In this document: positions 1-13,875 of the stretch, one piece after another | How positions within the stretch are numbered: the first letter of the stretch is position 1 | Layout: each line of letters opens with the position of its first letter | Origin: Lepas anatifera | Taxonomy: Eukaryota; Arthropoda; Thecostraca; Lepadidae | Direction of reading: 5' to 3' | Assembly: GCA_034440635.1 (NCBI GenBank) | Contig: JAOTON010001263.1 | Coordinates: 1-64,000 of the forward strand | Length of the DNA: 64,000 nt | The notes under the pieces: model-generated | Databases searched by the model: none | What the model was told of the DNA's origin: nothing | What the model saw: only the letters and a program-made list of their open reading frames with translations | Made by a program: the position numbers and the translations under genes

Positions 1-685
1 GCCTACCGCCCCCCAAACGAAAATCCTGGGTGTGCGCCTGCCAAGAGATAAATGTATGGCATAACTGACCACTGTGGGTGCATATGTCACTACCTAGGTT
101 TGAGAGCTTAAGTGATCAGAAGAGACGAACAAAATAGCTCGAGGAGACAAACATGTTTGAAAAAGGTGAATGTTTTAACCAGAACAGGTTCACAATGCTG
201 ATCTTCACTTGACAAGTATAACTTACAGAAGCTCAAAAGTACTTGCTAGCCAATGCAGTTTCCATGTATTCAGGCTGAAATAATGTGTCCTTCGCCGTAA
301 AAGATCCAATACACCAGTTTACTCGGAAGGGCTTGGGAATCCCCAGCTTGTACCCTTCTAATGTTCGCCACTGTTCGGCGTTGAAGAAGACCAAAATTGT
401 CACCAAATACGACACGTAAAATAACAACGGTCTTCGCAGTAATATGTCGTGCACCTAAAAGGTGCTTGTCTTGCCTCCGATGGAGAACCGGCATCGGAGA
501 CCCCAACGCATGGGCTGATTCTTACTGAGCCTGAGCGGCTTGACTTTCGAGTCAGGAAAACTGTCTTATTTCGTCTAGACTACCACCAGACATTAGAATT
601 AGCCTCGTTTGATTCAGCTGATAATATTGTCGAGGATTAACAATTGAACTGATTAAAATGCGGGTAGCATGCTATACTATATTGT

Positions 686-753
686 AACGATTTCCTCTTC
701 CTCCTTCGTCTCCTCGCCATCTTTCCCTCTCTCGTCTCTCTCTCTCTTCCTGC

Positions 754-784
<31 letters not shown>

Positions 785-1058
785 CTCTCGCCTCTCTCTC
801 CTCGCCCTCCTCTCTCTCCTCCTCCTCTTTCCCTTCTTCTCTCTCTTCCTTTTTCCTCTCTTCTTCTCTCTTCCCCTTCTTTCCTCTCCTCTCTCCTCTT
901 CTCCTCTTCTCCTTTCTCCTCTTCTCCCCCTCTTCTTCCCCTTTCTCTCTTCCCCCTTCCCTTCTCCTTTCTTCCTTTCTTCCTTCCTCTCCTTCCTCCC
1001 TCCCTTCCTTCCTCCTTCTCCTCTCTTCTCTCCTTCCTCTCCTCCTTCCTCTTCACAG
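686..1058. repeat. Degenerate pyrimidine-rich (CT/CCT)n tract in left palindrome arm
   Basis: Almost pure pyrimidine on the plus strand, built of CT, CCT and CTTCC runs. It occupies the position mirrored by the pure (GA)n tract in the right arm, and both have matching unique flanks (a CCTTCGTCTCCTCGC segment on the left, its complement on the right). It is therefore the same microsatellite after decay. The open reading frames in it (Ser/Leu/Pro or Arg/Glu/Gly rich) are artefacts of composition. Confidence 0.9.
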
Positions 1059-2209
1059 TCACCTCTGGAACAGTAGCCATACCTATTATGACTTATTAAA
1101 GGCAAAGTCTTGAAAAATGAAGAAGCAGGTCACGACAATCTTTATATGAAGATAAAATGCCCATCAGGCGGTATTTCACACTGAGCGATCGCCGAAGATG
1201 CCGCGATAAAAACAGCGTTTCTGAGCAGTAACGCAAGGGAGAGGGAAGTACAGGCGTCATGGGAGCGGCACGCGATGCCCAGTCCGGGGGCGGCTTCACC
1301 GACGCAGAAGGGTCCTCCGGCAACTCGGGCGTATCCGACACATACCGGGAGGTGCTGAAAAAAAATTAATTTCGAAAAGGCGTTATACCCAAAAAACACA
1401 GTTCCAACACATACATCAAACAAACTGATTAATGACTACAAAGCCGATGACTGTTCAGATTGTCCCCCACAAAATAAAGAATAACACCCATTGAACATAC
1501 TTCCCATGAATATGACGACTTATCTCGACATTCCAGTGGCGCTCATTGCAATTTTCAGAACAGAGGAAGGGTCAGACGCAGGGTCTGAAATCATACGATT
1601 TTGTTATTTCCGAATTCGATATGGGACTAATTTATGTGTACAAAACCTTTCAAGCATGGTAAGAATGTAAAAAAAAACGGTGAGGCTGTATAAAATATGG
1701 CTGAGCTTATTTGCGGCCGTCAGATATCGTAATTTCTGCTTGCCATCTGGTCAGACAGTCTTTGTCATGTGGCGTTTGTAATGGTGTCATTGCAGAGACA
1801 ATAGCGCAGAACGCCGTATCGGCTAGTGAGAACAAGAGATATAATACGAATGCTTGGCCAGCGCAAATCCACCGCCAGTGGGATCGATCAATAGACGAAG
1901 ACATATCTTCCCACACATAATCGGACATTTCAATCATCCTGACGGAAAATGGCAGCAATCGAAGCCTGAAGGGCGAAGATTGGTTAGTTGATTGTCACTT
2001 ACTGTTGGTTTAGTTGGGGCTCATAAAGCTACGGCCGAGGCATGAGAAAAGGCCTCACTGAGGACGCACGGCGATCGATGGCAATGGCTCGAAGGGACTA
2101 CGACGACAGGCGCTATTCACAACGGAACGGTAGGACGCAGGTCCTGAACCGTACAAAACACACGAAGACACAGGGATTCATTAAACGTTGGAAGTAGCCG
2201 TTCACACAA
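1059..2209. other. Non-coding part of left palindrome arm
   Basis: Mirror of 6860-8030 in the right arm. It contains short matched segments but no reading frame with recognisable similarity. No RNA gene or terminal repeat was seen. Confidence 0.6.
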
Positions 2210-4040
2210 GTCTTTGAGAAGCGGAAAGTAATGGTCGCAATCGACGAATACAAGGGCGCCAGTGATATTCAACAGCAGCTTTTCAGTGGTTACTCATCGA
2301 TTGCAGGAGCGGGCATGGGCGCGCCGCGGCATGCCAAGTCAGCAAGGTCATTAACAGCGGGGCGTGACAGTTCCCTCTGATTTCCATGGCTGGCTCAGAT
2401 GCGGGGGGGGGGGAAGGGGCATTGCAAGGGGTTTACCATGTTTCCTGGAAGAAAACGACAACACAACACCATTTATGAGGGAACAGCGAGTGCGGCGCCG
2501 GAAAAGGCAATGACATTAACCAGGGGACATTCGAGTGGCTGCTTCCGCAAGGGCGCATGGTTGAAATGTTTCGAATACTTGGTAGGTAATCAACAGACGA
2601 GTCACATTTAAAGAAGCGGTGTTAATGCCAAAAAGGGTTAATGTAGTATTCGGGCGCATTAATTTTCAATGAGAATAGGGAGGCGGCAGCGAACTGCCGA
2701 TGCAGTGAGCACTCCTCCGGCTCCAGCCTAACAGTCAAACAGCCTGCGAAATGGCAAGGGTGGGGTTGGTGTGCAAGCGCAAAACAACAGTATCTGAGCA
2801 GTGCACTAGTGACAACAGCCATGAAAAGATAGAAGGCTTGAGTACTTCAGGGCAGAGCGCAGCAGCGGGAGGGCACAGCAATCATTGGAATCAGCTTGTT
2901 GAAGAGTGACGACACAAGAGCGATGCGCTGGTTGAAAGCAGGCTCGCACCGAACAATAAGGGATACTTTCAAAGAGCGCAGTTTCAACGTCATCCGAAGA
3001 ATGTAGCTGATGGAAGATCGATATCAACAGTACCTTGTTCATCGGGGAAGTAACCGCCGACACAATGAGTGACGGATGCGGAACATGTTATTGAAAGAAT
3101 GAAATAAATTACTTCCTCCACAAAATCAGCGTGATGCAAAAACACATGAGCATCGGCCATTTCGAAAAATAGCTTGGTTGCGGACACATGACAGTGGCGA
3201 TGTGCCGAGTACAGGGAAAGGCAAACTCTGTAAGCGTTCCTTCCACTCTGTGAAGCAAGTTTGAAAACACTTGTGGATTAATATCCCACAGAAGAAAATC
3301 AGCTTGAGCAAAACTCAAGTTTTCTGAAAGATCGCGGTTCATCATGAAATGAGGCGGTCGCCACGGCTTCATTCGGAATACTCTGGTCGTTAATGTAAGC
3401 GCGTCATAATTGAGAAAAACTCCGAGAATCAGTAGTTAAACACGCTTTGCAGAGGTGCCGCCGAAAGACAGGGGCGCGGAGGTTTTGCAGGGTACGACGA
3501 TTTCTGGAGTAGAAGGCGATAGCAGAGTTCAGCGCCGTTAAAGAAAAAAAACAGCATGAGTTAAAAACGGTTCTTCTCTATTTAATAGTCACGACATTTC
3601 GGATCTGGTTCTTTGATTTCATCATCTGCGGCAGTACGGAGAGCCCACATAGAGCCAATGCCATTAATAGGTGTCGTCGGGATCCGTATTGATTGTAATA
3701 AGATGGATGCGAGGGTCGGACGAAGTTGCGTGTTCAGGTGAAGTTGTTCTGATAGATCGAATGTCGTTGTAAAGATGTCGGCTGCCAGTAGCGTTCGGGA
3801 TTCGTTCTGAAAGTGACAACGCAAATGCTCACAGTCATGGATCAATAATCAGTCTTCTGTTGACGACGGTAGAATAAGAAAAACAGCGACACGGTTATAT
3901 TTCCAAGACTTGGTAGCTTGGGTATTTACCTGTCAAGGGAATGAATAGGAGGTGGCTTGAGGTATCAGGCAGCTTGTTGAAAAGGCCCCAGAACGCAGAA
4001 GGTGACGATGCCATTACGGAGGGAGTTTGTCCAGGAATAT
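2210..4040 (-). pseudogene. Decayed envelope-like gene, left palindrome arm
   Basis: Minus-strand reading segments match the right-arm envelope gene in order. They correspond to the signal-peptide region (about 4040-3900), the N-terminal domain and fusion-peptide region (3845-3590), the central ectodomain (3370-3110), a cysteine-containing segment (3063-2820), a stalk segment (2822-2640) and the membrane anchor/tail (about 2560-2210). Every segment is in a different frame or broken by stops. The start codon position reads ATA instead of ATG (4040-4038), and the basic cleavage site of the right copy is not conserved. Seen: colinear homology to the right arm. Inferred: a dead copy that shares an ancestor with the right arm. 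Confidence 0.82.
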
Positions 4041-4391
4041 GTCTGGTCAATGTTCGCCGATGACACGAAACATTAGCTGGCTATCTGATAGCTTCGATGT
4101 CCAGCGTTATTGCGAAATGTTATCACATTAACTGAAGCTCATCCAGCAATGTATCAGCTTGTAATAGCCTGGTTCATGTCGTCATAAACCAGCAATTGTG
4201 AAGACGACATCATCCACAGAGCACGGATGTCTATATGGGGACTTCAAGCCATTACATGTCATTGACTGTCAACAATCAACATGGACAGGCATCTACATCG
4301 TGAGAAACGTCAGAACAGATCGGGGGAACAATGTTTAGCAAAGCTGCGTTTCAGTGGCGTATCCATTCTGGTTTCACTGAAAGGTACAGGC

Positions 4392-4409
4392 CGCGTCCTT
4401 ACAGACGCG
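4392..4409. other. Apex hairpin of the giant palindrome
   Basis: CGCGTC at 4392-4397 pairs with GACGCG at 4404-4409 across the loop CTTACA. Outward pairing continues with GGTACAG/CTGTACC and GTTTCACTGAAA/TTTTCGGTGAAAC, with a few unpaired bases, and then into the long arms. This is the symmetry centre of the inverted repeat. Confidence 0.85.
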
Positions 4410-4786
4410 ACTGTACCGAGAAGGTTTTCGGTGAAACGGAATAGTTCACCACCTGAAACTGCTTTAACTGCTAAACGATATTGTCCCCAGTCTGATTCTG
4501 ACATTTCTCCTGCTGATGTAGATGCTGTCCATGTTGTTGTTGACAGTCCAATGACATGTAATGAAGCGGGAGGTCCCCATATAGACCATCCGTCACTCTG
4601 GTGGATGATTTCGGATGTCGTGCTCACAATTGCTGGACATATTTGACATGAACTGAATATGTAACGTTACATTGCTGGATGAATTTCGGATTACTGTGTG
4701 ATAACATTTCGCAATGAACTTTGGACATCAATATCAGATGTAGCTAATAATGTGTTCGTGTCGTCGGCAGACGCTCTGACCCGAAC

Positions 4787-6855
4787 ATGACCTGGACAAG
4801 CTCCCTCCGTGGCTGGCTCGTCGTTACCTTCTGCGTTCTGGGAAGCCTCGCTTGGACTTCCGCAAGCAACACCACTGACCCACCTCCAGAAGCCGCCCAT
4901 CTGTTCATTCCCCTTGGTAAATTGTACCCAAGCTACTCGTCTTGGGCTATAACCGTGTCGCTGACCACCCAACCTTACCGTCATGAACTTAGAAAGACTA
5001 ATTAATTGATCCATGATTTGTGGGCATTTGCGTTGTCACTTTCAGAACGAATCAATTTTACTAGCGCTGACACACATCTTTTACAACTGACATTCAATAA
5101 TACTATCCGATCTATCAAACAACTTCACACTGAACACACCAACTTCGTCAAAACCTACGCTCCCATCTTATTACAATCAAGTACGAGATCCCGACGCGGC
5201 CTTATCAATGGCATTGGCTCTATATTGAACTCCCTCTTCGGTACTGCTACAGATGATGAAATCAAAAAATTAGATCGAAATGTAGTGACTATTAATAGAA
5301 AAGAAACCGTTTTGGCTCATGCTTTTAATGGAACTTTAACGGCACTGAACTCTACTATCATAACTTCTACTCAAAATCGTCGTACCCTGCAAAACCTCCA
5401 CGCGGCTGTGTTTAGTCTTCAACAATCATACAAAAGCGTGTTTAGCAGTTCTCTTACTGATTCTCAGGTTTTCTCAATTATATTTGCGCTTACAGATATT
5501 AACGACCAAATATTCAAGGTAAGCCGTGGCATTCGCCATGTTCATGATGAACTTGCGATCTTTTCAGAAAAGCTTGAGTTTGCTCAAGCTGGTTTTCTTC
5601 ACAATGGGATATTATCTAAGAAAGTGTTTTTAAACTTGCTTCACAAAATCGAGAAGGAACTACCCACAAATTTTGCCCTTCCGTATACTCAGCCCCGTCA
5701 TTACTTTAATCATGTCCGTACCAAGCTTGCCTTTCGAAATGGCGTATTTCATGTATTATTTTACATCCCCTTGTTGCTTACAGTGAATGAATTTGAGGTA
5801 TTTCGGTTCTTTCCGTACTATGTTCCGCATCCATCACTTAATGTGTCGCTCGGTTACTTCCCCGATGAACCAAAATATTTGTTGATATCAATCTCCCGTC
5901 AACGCTACATTCAACCTTCGGACATTGACGTTGAAACATGCCTTTTGGAAAATATCCCTTATTGTTCAATTAACGAGCCTGCTTATTCAACCAGCGCATC
6001 CGCTTCTTGTGTCGTCGCACTCTTCCAACAAAATACGGTTCAAATTGATCGCCTGTGCCTCCCCTTTACTGCGCTCCACCACTGGGGTACCTCAAGCCTT
6101 CTATTTGACTCATGGCCGATAGCTCTTGGTCACTGGTGCACCCTTCCAGATTACTATTGTTTGCGCTTCACGTACTGCCAACCCCACCCTTACCATTTCG
6201 CAAACTGTTTCGACTATTAAACTGAAACCAGAGTGCTCTGCATCCAGCAGTTCATTCTACCTGCCACCTTACTATGCTCGCGAAACCATTCTCGAGATAC
6301 CTCAAGTTAATGCGCCCGAATTGTTGCCTCCATTGCTCCCTGTCTGGAACCCCCCATTGGCACCGCGCTCTTTTAAATGTGACTCATCTTGTTGATTTAC
6401 CTCCCCTACATGTTCAGGGTATTCCAGCCATGCCATACTTTGATCAAATCATGAATACACCCTTGCAGACGGTACACATGTCCTCGGATGTCCCCTGGTT
6501 AGTAATCATTGCAGTGGTGGGCGGCTTGACACTCCTTGTTCCTATCATGGTATTGTGTTGTCGTTTTCTCCCCAGGAGGCATGGTAGGCCACGTGCAGCC
6601 ACGCCATCGTTTATACGTGCGACCCCACCCCACGAGCCAGCCATGGAACTCAGAGAGCCACTGTCACACCCCACTGTTCATAATGACCTTGCCCCGACGG
6701 CATGCCCTCCGGCACGCCCATGCCCGCTTCCCACAATCAGTGAGACAACCGATGAAGAGGTTTCTGCTGTTGAATCACTGGCGCCACCTGGCACAGCTGT
6801 TCAGTCTGGGTTGCGACCATTTACTTTCCCCCGCTTTTCTCAAAGGCCTGTGTGA
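4787..6855 (+). pseudogene. Envelope-like class-I fusion glycoprotein gene (baculovirus-F/errantivirus type), nearly open, right palindrome arm
   Basis: The start at 4787 gives a basic residue followed by a hydrophobic signal peptide (about residues 5-27). An in-frame TAA at 5003-5005 interrupts the gene, then 5006-6220 stays open for 404 codons. In that segment an RSRR furin-like site (5186-5197) is followed at once by a glycine-rich hydrophobic segment (GLINGIGSILNSLFG), an acidic DDE motif and heptad-like stretches, the arrangement of insect-retrovirus and baculovirus F-type fusion proteins. The ectodomain continues after a frameshift near 6212 and another near 6380-6395. The last part has one transmembrane helix (about 6496-6561), a basic stop-transfer and a proline-rich tail ending at 6855. 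Seen: one nonsense codon and two frameshifts. No gag or pol lies beside it. The protein family is recognised from layout, and the exact lineage is not determined. Confidence 0.82.
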
Positions 6856-8462
<1,607 letters not shown>

Positions 8463-9176
8463 GATAGCGAGGAGACGAAGGAGGAAGAGAAATCGTTACA
8501 ATATAGTATAGCATGCTACCCACATTTTAATCAGTTCAATTGTTAATCCTCGACAATATTATCAGCTGAATCAAACAGGGGCTAATTCTAATGTCTGGTG
8601 GTAGTCTAGACGAAATAAGACGGTTTTCCTGACTAGAAAGTCAAGCCGCTCGAGCTCAGTAAGAATCCAGCCCATGCGTTGGGGTCTCCGATGCAGTTCT
8701 CCATCGGAGGCAAGACAAGCGCCTTTTAGGTGCACGACATATTACTGCGAAGACCGTTATTATTTTACGTGTCGTATTTGGTGACAATTTTGAGTCTTCT
8801 TCAACGCCGAACAGTGGCGAACATTAGAAAGGGTACAAGCTGGGGATTCCCAAGCCCTTCCGAGTGACTGGTGTATTGGATCTTTTACGGCGAAGGACAT
8901 TATTTCAGCCTGAATACATGGAAACTGCATTATTAGCAGTACTTTTGAGCTTCTGTAAGTTATACTTATCAAGTGAAGATCAGCATTGACAGACCTGTTC
9001 TGGTTAAAACATTCACCTTTTTCAAACATGTTGTCTCCTCGAGCTACTTTGTTCGTCTCTTCTGATCATAAGCTCTCAAACCTAGGTAGTGACATGTACC
9101 CCCAGTGGTCGGTTATACCATACATTTATCTCTTGGCAGGCGCACACCCAGGATTTTCGTTTGGAGGGCGGTAGGC

Positions 9177-10124
9177 TGATGGGGGGGAGCGGCACGTCTC
9201 GCGCAGGATTTCTTTCCCTGGCGGGGAGGCGGAAGTTTCGGAACAGGGGCGGCTTGAATCACATATTAGGCGAATGCTTCAACGCAGGGGCAGCACGCTA
9301 GGGGCAGGGACGGCAAGGTGAGAGTAGAACTGATACTAAAAGCCAGATCAGGCTCATTTCTGCCCTCCATGGGTGCCTGCGTCTGCATCTCCCCCTTGGA
9401 TGGGCTACTGTCTCTTCGAATAAAATATCTGAAATAAATTATATAAAATAAAATTAGGTTGAATGGACTAAACTGTTGTTTAATAATACGCGTACGATTT
9501 CTTGCGATTAGAGAACAAATCTTTATATTGACATACCTACACTTCTGATGCGGTATTTCACTTGTGGCGTCATCTGAAATGTATGTACCGGTTCCTAACT
9601 AACATAGAAGCAACGACACTTCATCCATTGTAAAAACCCTTCATATCAGGAAGGTGAGGTCACTTGGGGATCCAGGCGGTCCGTTTGGGGGCGAGGCAAA
9701 CTGATCGGCAAAAAAGCCGATGAACAAAAAATGTCACACAGCCTAAATGGAAGCTGACTGCTTCTAAAATTTCTTGCTGCCGGCCGTGGGGGGGGGCAAA
9801 AACACTATTTTCGACTTTATAAGGCTGGCCTTTCTTCCCTCCGCCTGGATCTGCCAATGGATTGGTTCCAGCCATAAAAGACCATTCGGTTTGAACATAT
9901 TATTGAAGTTGTGTGATGAAATGGAAGAAGAGAGTGCTGAAGCCTCCCAATACACAGTAATATACGTTTTCACCCCAGAAGATGTCCTTCTATTCGTATC
10001 CAACGCGAACATCAGTTAATATTTAGTATTTCATTGTTTTTGCCACTTTTTGCCACCGGGTTTATGCCAGCCGGTTTAAGCCGGTTTAAACCACTTTCTG
10101 CCGGCTGCTGCCAACCCTGTTGTA
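9177..10124. other. No gene seen
   Basis: A G-rich stretch at 9180-9320, AT-rich sequence to 9660, then a segment with GGGGATCCAGGCGG-like interspersed-repeat texture. A short local duplication of GCCGGTTTAA lies at 10067-10090. Reading frames are short and unrecognised. Confidence 0.5.
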
Positions 10125-10321
10125 AATAATAATAATAATCATTGATGGGGTTTAACGACGCGCCAACTGACAAGGTTATACGGCGTCAATCTCTACTCTT
10201 GTCCTGTTGGGAGGCACTAGGGGGATCGGATCGATTTATTCCAGAGGCTCCGCCGGGAGTTGAACCTGGGACCGGTAGCTAAGAAAACAGAAAAATTATC
10301 AACTAAGCTACCCTTCCCCCT
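10125..10321 (-). mobile_element. tRNA-derived SINE, minus strand
   Basis: Read on the minus strand, the head resembles a tRNA. It has an A-box-like TAGCTTAGTTGAT (complement of 10298-10310) and a B-box-like GGTTCAACTCC (complement of 10256-10266), about 32 nt apart. A body with GCCGTATAACC and GCGTCGTTAAACCCC follows, ending in an (ATT)n tail at 10125-10140. The body and tail recur at 63297-63350, which supports an interspersed family. Internal Pol III promoter boxes are standard for tRNA-SINEs. No clear target duplication was found here. Confidence 0.82.
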
Positions 10322-11152
10322 GGAAAAGTTGAGATTTCAAGCTTGGGCTTAAACTTTCCGCAACCCTACGGCCACTATGCAGTTTTTTGAGCCGTTTTAT
10401 TGAATCAAGATTTTAAACCACAGTTCGTTTTTCTTGAGGGATTTTCACTTGGGTGGTGTCTTCAGGGCAACGTGCCATGGGAGCTTTTGGATAACATTTA
10501 AGCTCACAAATATATTTTAGAGCGGAGGGAGGAGGTGTTTTTGGGCGGGGTTTAGAATTTCCTTTGGGTCTTTGATACTTGCTTTATTATTCTGTTTTAT
10601 GATATTGTCACGATTTTGCCTGGAGCATCAATCATATTCTTTAAGAATCGAGGATATTACTTATATAAATCTAACCTGACATATACAGCAGGCCCTCCAC
10701 GATCACGAAGACCATAAAAAACCCTGTAGACGCCAGACGTAAATACTAAATGAAAGGAACAATTGCCTCAGCAGGAAGCGGCGCGATGCATTCTACTGCC
10801 CATTAACACCAGCACTGATGTTCATTGCATCGCCTGAGAACTTTAGTGCTTTAAGGGCTAAGGTAAGCTGTAAATTACCTATGGAAGTGCACATTGGCAT
10901 GTTTACTGTGACTATATCACATCAATCACATTTAGTATTTGAAGAGTAATTCGCACCAAAGCCTCACTGAAAACAATGTCGTAAATGTATACTTCATGCA
11001 CCTAATAATGCATTCCAATACAATTGAAGCAGTGGAAGACCCATAAACCCCCCATTCGGTTAGTGTTGTTTCTGAGTGACGGCTGGGTATTAGGTCCGTG
11101 CCGGCATGTTGACAGCGCGCGCTGACCGGCGGGAGCAGGGGACGGGACTGAC
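10322..11152. other. No gene seen; would be intron 1 of the candidate Piwi-like gene
   Basis: AT-rich, short reading frames only. I searched the minus strand for a continuing Piwi-type exon and recognised none. Confidence 0.4.
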
Positions 11153-11284
11153 CGTGGGTGCGGCGGCGGGCGGCGGGTCCCCGGGACGCCGGTCGCCTCC
11201 CGCCTGCTTCTGCTGAGCCTGCTGGCTGCGGCCCCGTCCGCGCGCGCGGCCGCGAGCTCTACCAGTCGGAGGAGCAGGGTCCAT
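11153..11284 (-). CDS. Candidate first coding exon with RG repeats (Piwi-like N-terminus)
   Basis: On the minus strand an ATG at 11284 in good context (GTGACGATGG) opens 44 codons. They begin MDPAPPTGRARGRARGRGR and continue with Gln-rich and Pro/Ala-rich sequence. The exon would end at 11153, directly before GTCAGT (11152-11147), an acceptable splice donor. Arg-Gly/Arg-Ala clusters at the extreme N-terminus are typical of Piwi-clade Argonautes, where arginine methylation recruits Tudor proteins. GAR-domain proteins such as fibrillarin are an alternative. No downstream PAZ or PIWI exon is recognised in the window; the minus-strand continuation would run through 1-11150, where the palindrome sits. 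The surrounding GC-rich, CpG-rich sequence supports a gene start. Confidence 0.35.
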
Positions 11285-13119
11285 CGTCACTGAAACAAAC
11301 AACACACCGTCAGATGGCTGGCCGGCAACCGGTCAAAAGGCGATACCATAGACTCTAAAACAGTAAAGGATGACCCGAAGGCGGGACAGGGGCCCCTCAG
11401 GTTGGAATTGGAAGTTAATAAATAGGTCATTGTGGACTCCAAAATTGCACCAGAGGCTCTTACAAAGGCAAAATGGACGTCCGAATCGGTAGAGACAAAG
11501 TTTTCAGGGTATAAACGAGGTCCCTGGAACTAAGTATGCAAAAATTATAATACTTAGATTCCGATATAGGCATGCAGATGATACTCGAGACTCCAGGGTC
11601 AGTACGGAGGGCCCGCTTAGGCCGTTCTAGGGGGCGTCAAATGCACGACCAGTTTTATCGATACGCCCCTGCAGTATCGCCACACAAACTTCATTCCTGG
11701 ATCTGCTACTGAAAGACGCCCTTGAGCTTATCCCCGCCCTTCCACTTGAGACCCATGATGAAGCCATTAGTAAGCCTGTTGCCATTACACCGTGCTGATC
11801 GGGGGGGGGCATACAATACAACCGATTTGAGGCCAAGCAGCGATGTTTCAATATTAATCCGAAGTTATTTTGATTTTGAATTATGAATTTCGTCTAATAA
11901 TTGGCACACCGGATTGGCCATCATTATCACCCTTCCTCAACCCTGCACATCGAATTAAGGCCTTGCTCAGACGTAGAATAGAAGAACGAACGTGGGAAAG
12001 GTGTTCACGACGGAGAACAGAATACTCGTAACCATAACACATACTCCGGTGTTGACTACACTGGCGACTGTCTATCACGAATTATCTAGGCAATGGGTCC
12101 TTCTCAAGCCTGCAGTTTCTACAAAATAGAATTGTTCACCATGTTATGTAGCTAGTTCCCACCCAAACATCTGGAAAGCAAGAAAACGAATTGTTCGGCC
12201 GAGTGTGAAAGTGTCAAGGGTGTTGTGGCTGCTTCCTGTCCAGAAACGATCACGCCTTACCAAACGACACGGGATATATTGGACGCATCGATAAAAGGGC
12301 ACGTCACAGCTCAGAGGCTCCCTCAGTCGTAGTCCGTTTATTGTTTCGCTCTGGAACTTTGCGGCAGTTTCACCTCCCACAGCACCGCCGTTTTTTGTCC
12401 GAAACCAACAAAAAGAAGTTAATGGGCGCATACACAAAACACCCTACAAGCGACCTACTTTCCCGGTGCTCTGTGAGAATGCAACACCGACAACCAAAGC
12501 GCAGCTTTGCGATACGTCATGTTGTTAGCTCTGTTTCAGTCTCGACATCAGCCGCCAGCTGACAGGCCGCCTCTCACTCTCTCTCCCCCAAGGACGGTAT
12601 CACGTGGGACCGCCACCCGGCCGGACAAAAACAGCCGACACCCGACGGCCCTGTCCACGGCGGGTGGGCGAGGGGGGCGCAGTGGCGGCCGTGTGTACGC
12701 TGTACGGGTACACACCATCAGCCGACGGGACGCAAATTCACCACACACACGTGGACAAACTTCGGGGGATTAAGTACAGAAATTGTTCAGCTGTATTGAT
12801 TTGATCCAAAAGTCGGGGTTTACCTGAAGTTCATTTAGACCAATAACAAACACATGCTCGGCATGTAAGTTTCCACTAAAATTGCTCAATTCCAATTTGC
12901 CAGTCATTACGGGAAATGTATGTTCAAACGGCGATGAGGCACCGGTCTGACACACCACCTGAGGGATTGCTGCAACGCCGATTACATACTCTGACCTAGA
13001 ACGATCTTGAAAAGACTTTCAATTAATATGCTCAGTGAGAGATCCATGAACTGATTGAAGGTTCCCTTGCCAAACCTATCCGGGTATCATAAACCCAACC
13101 AGCTTGCGTGGGAGGTGGG
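11285..13119. other. No gene seen; CpG-rich patch at about 12540-12740
   Basis: 12540-12740 is GC- and CpG-rich with a CACGTG site (12602-12607) and CCACCCGGCC-type sequence. It could be a promoter island for the minus-strand RG-repeat exon 1.3 kb away or for something outside. A 97-codon minus-strand frame at 12144-12437 is unrecognised. Confidence 0.35.
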
Positions 13120-13651
13120 CTTATGGCTTTTTATTAGGCGTTCTGTGCATAGCACCTTTGCCCGCCTCTAAAGGAGTGTGTGGGAGAATTTTTAGAATTT
13201 TGCGTGAGGGCAAGCTACGTTAGTCTGTTAAAGCAAAGGGAGTTATTTCAAGTAATGGGTTGCAAGATATTTTAGCTTGCGAATGGATCGGTCGTGGCAA
13301 TGGCATAGCCATGCCAAGGGAGGTCTTTTAAAAAGTTTAGACCCGCAGAGTGCGAAGGTTATTTCTGTGGTTGAAGACCTTAAATTTAGACTTGGAATTT
13401 AGAATTTAGAATTTTGTGTGTCAGCTACTGATATCCGCTTGTCTACGTTACTCGAAATCCTCCGTTAACTCAATAATTTTCGTATTTTAGAAAGTGCGCT
13501 AAACACCTGGCCAGGGTGCCGCGAATTTACCCTGCAACCCGGAGGTGAGGTTGCAGCTCCCCTCTCCGGCTGGGCAGCCGCCGCGCAGAGAAAAGAAGTG
13601 TGAGAGGATAGTTAGATTGTTAGTAAGAGTATAGGTGTGGTTAGCATAGAC

Positions 13652-13675
13652 CCGCAGTGAAAGGTATCACTGCGG
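13652..13675. other. Perfect stem-loop in LINE 3' UTR
   Basis: CCGCAGTGA (13652-13660) pairs without mismatch with TCACTGCGG (13667-13675) around the loop AAGGTA. It lies about 200 bp downstream of the ORF2 stop on the minus strand, where several LINE families hold the hairpin recognised by their RT. The function is inferred from position only. Confidence 0.6.
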
Positions 13676-13875
13676 TGAAGAAATCTAACCTATTTAACCT
13701 AACCTGATTTCAAAGCTAGCCTAACAGAACCTATCCTTAGCCTACAATGAACCATTTAAAGGTTAAACAACTATTGCTTAAATTTCGCAGTGGATCATCT
13801 ATGATTGGAAAATGGGCAAGTCCTACTTTGGGGGTGCATCATGCACCCTCCATCATATATACTGGGAGGGGTGAT

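Noticed and set aside
637..1105. Glu/Arg/Gly-rich frames of about 140 codons
   Set aside because: They are readings of the degenerate pyrimidine tract of the palindrome.
4787..6855. Intact, expressed envelope gene
   Set aside because: An in-frame stop at 5003 and two frameshifts separate the signal peptide, ectodomain and membrane anchor; no promoter or splice solution is evident.
10256..10310. Functional tRNA gene
   Set aside because: A and B boxes are present, but the cloverleaf is poor and the sequence continues into a SINE body with an (ATT)n tail.
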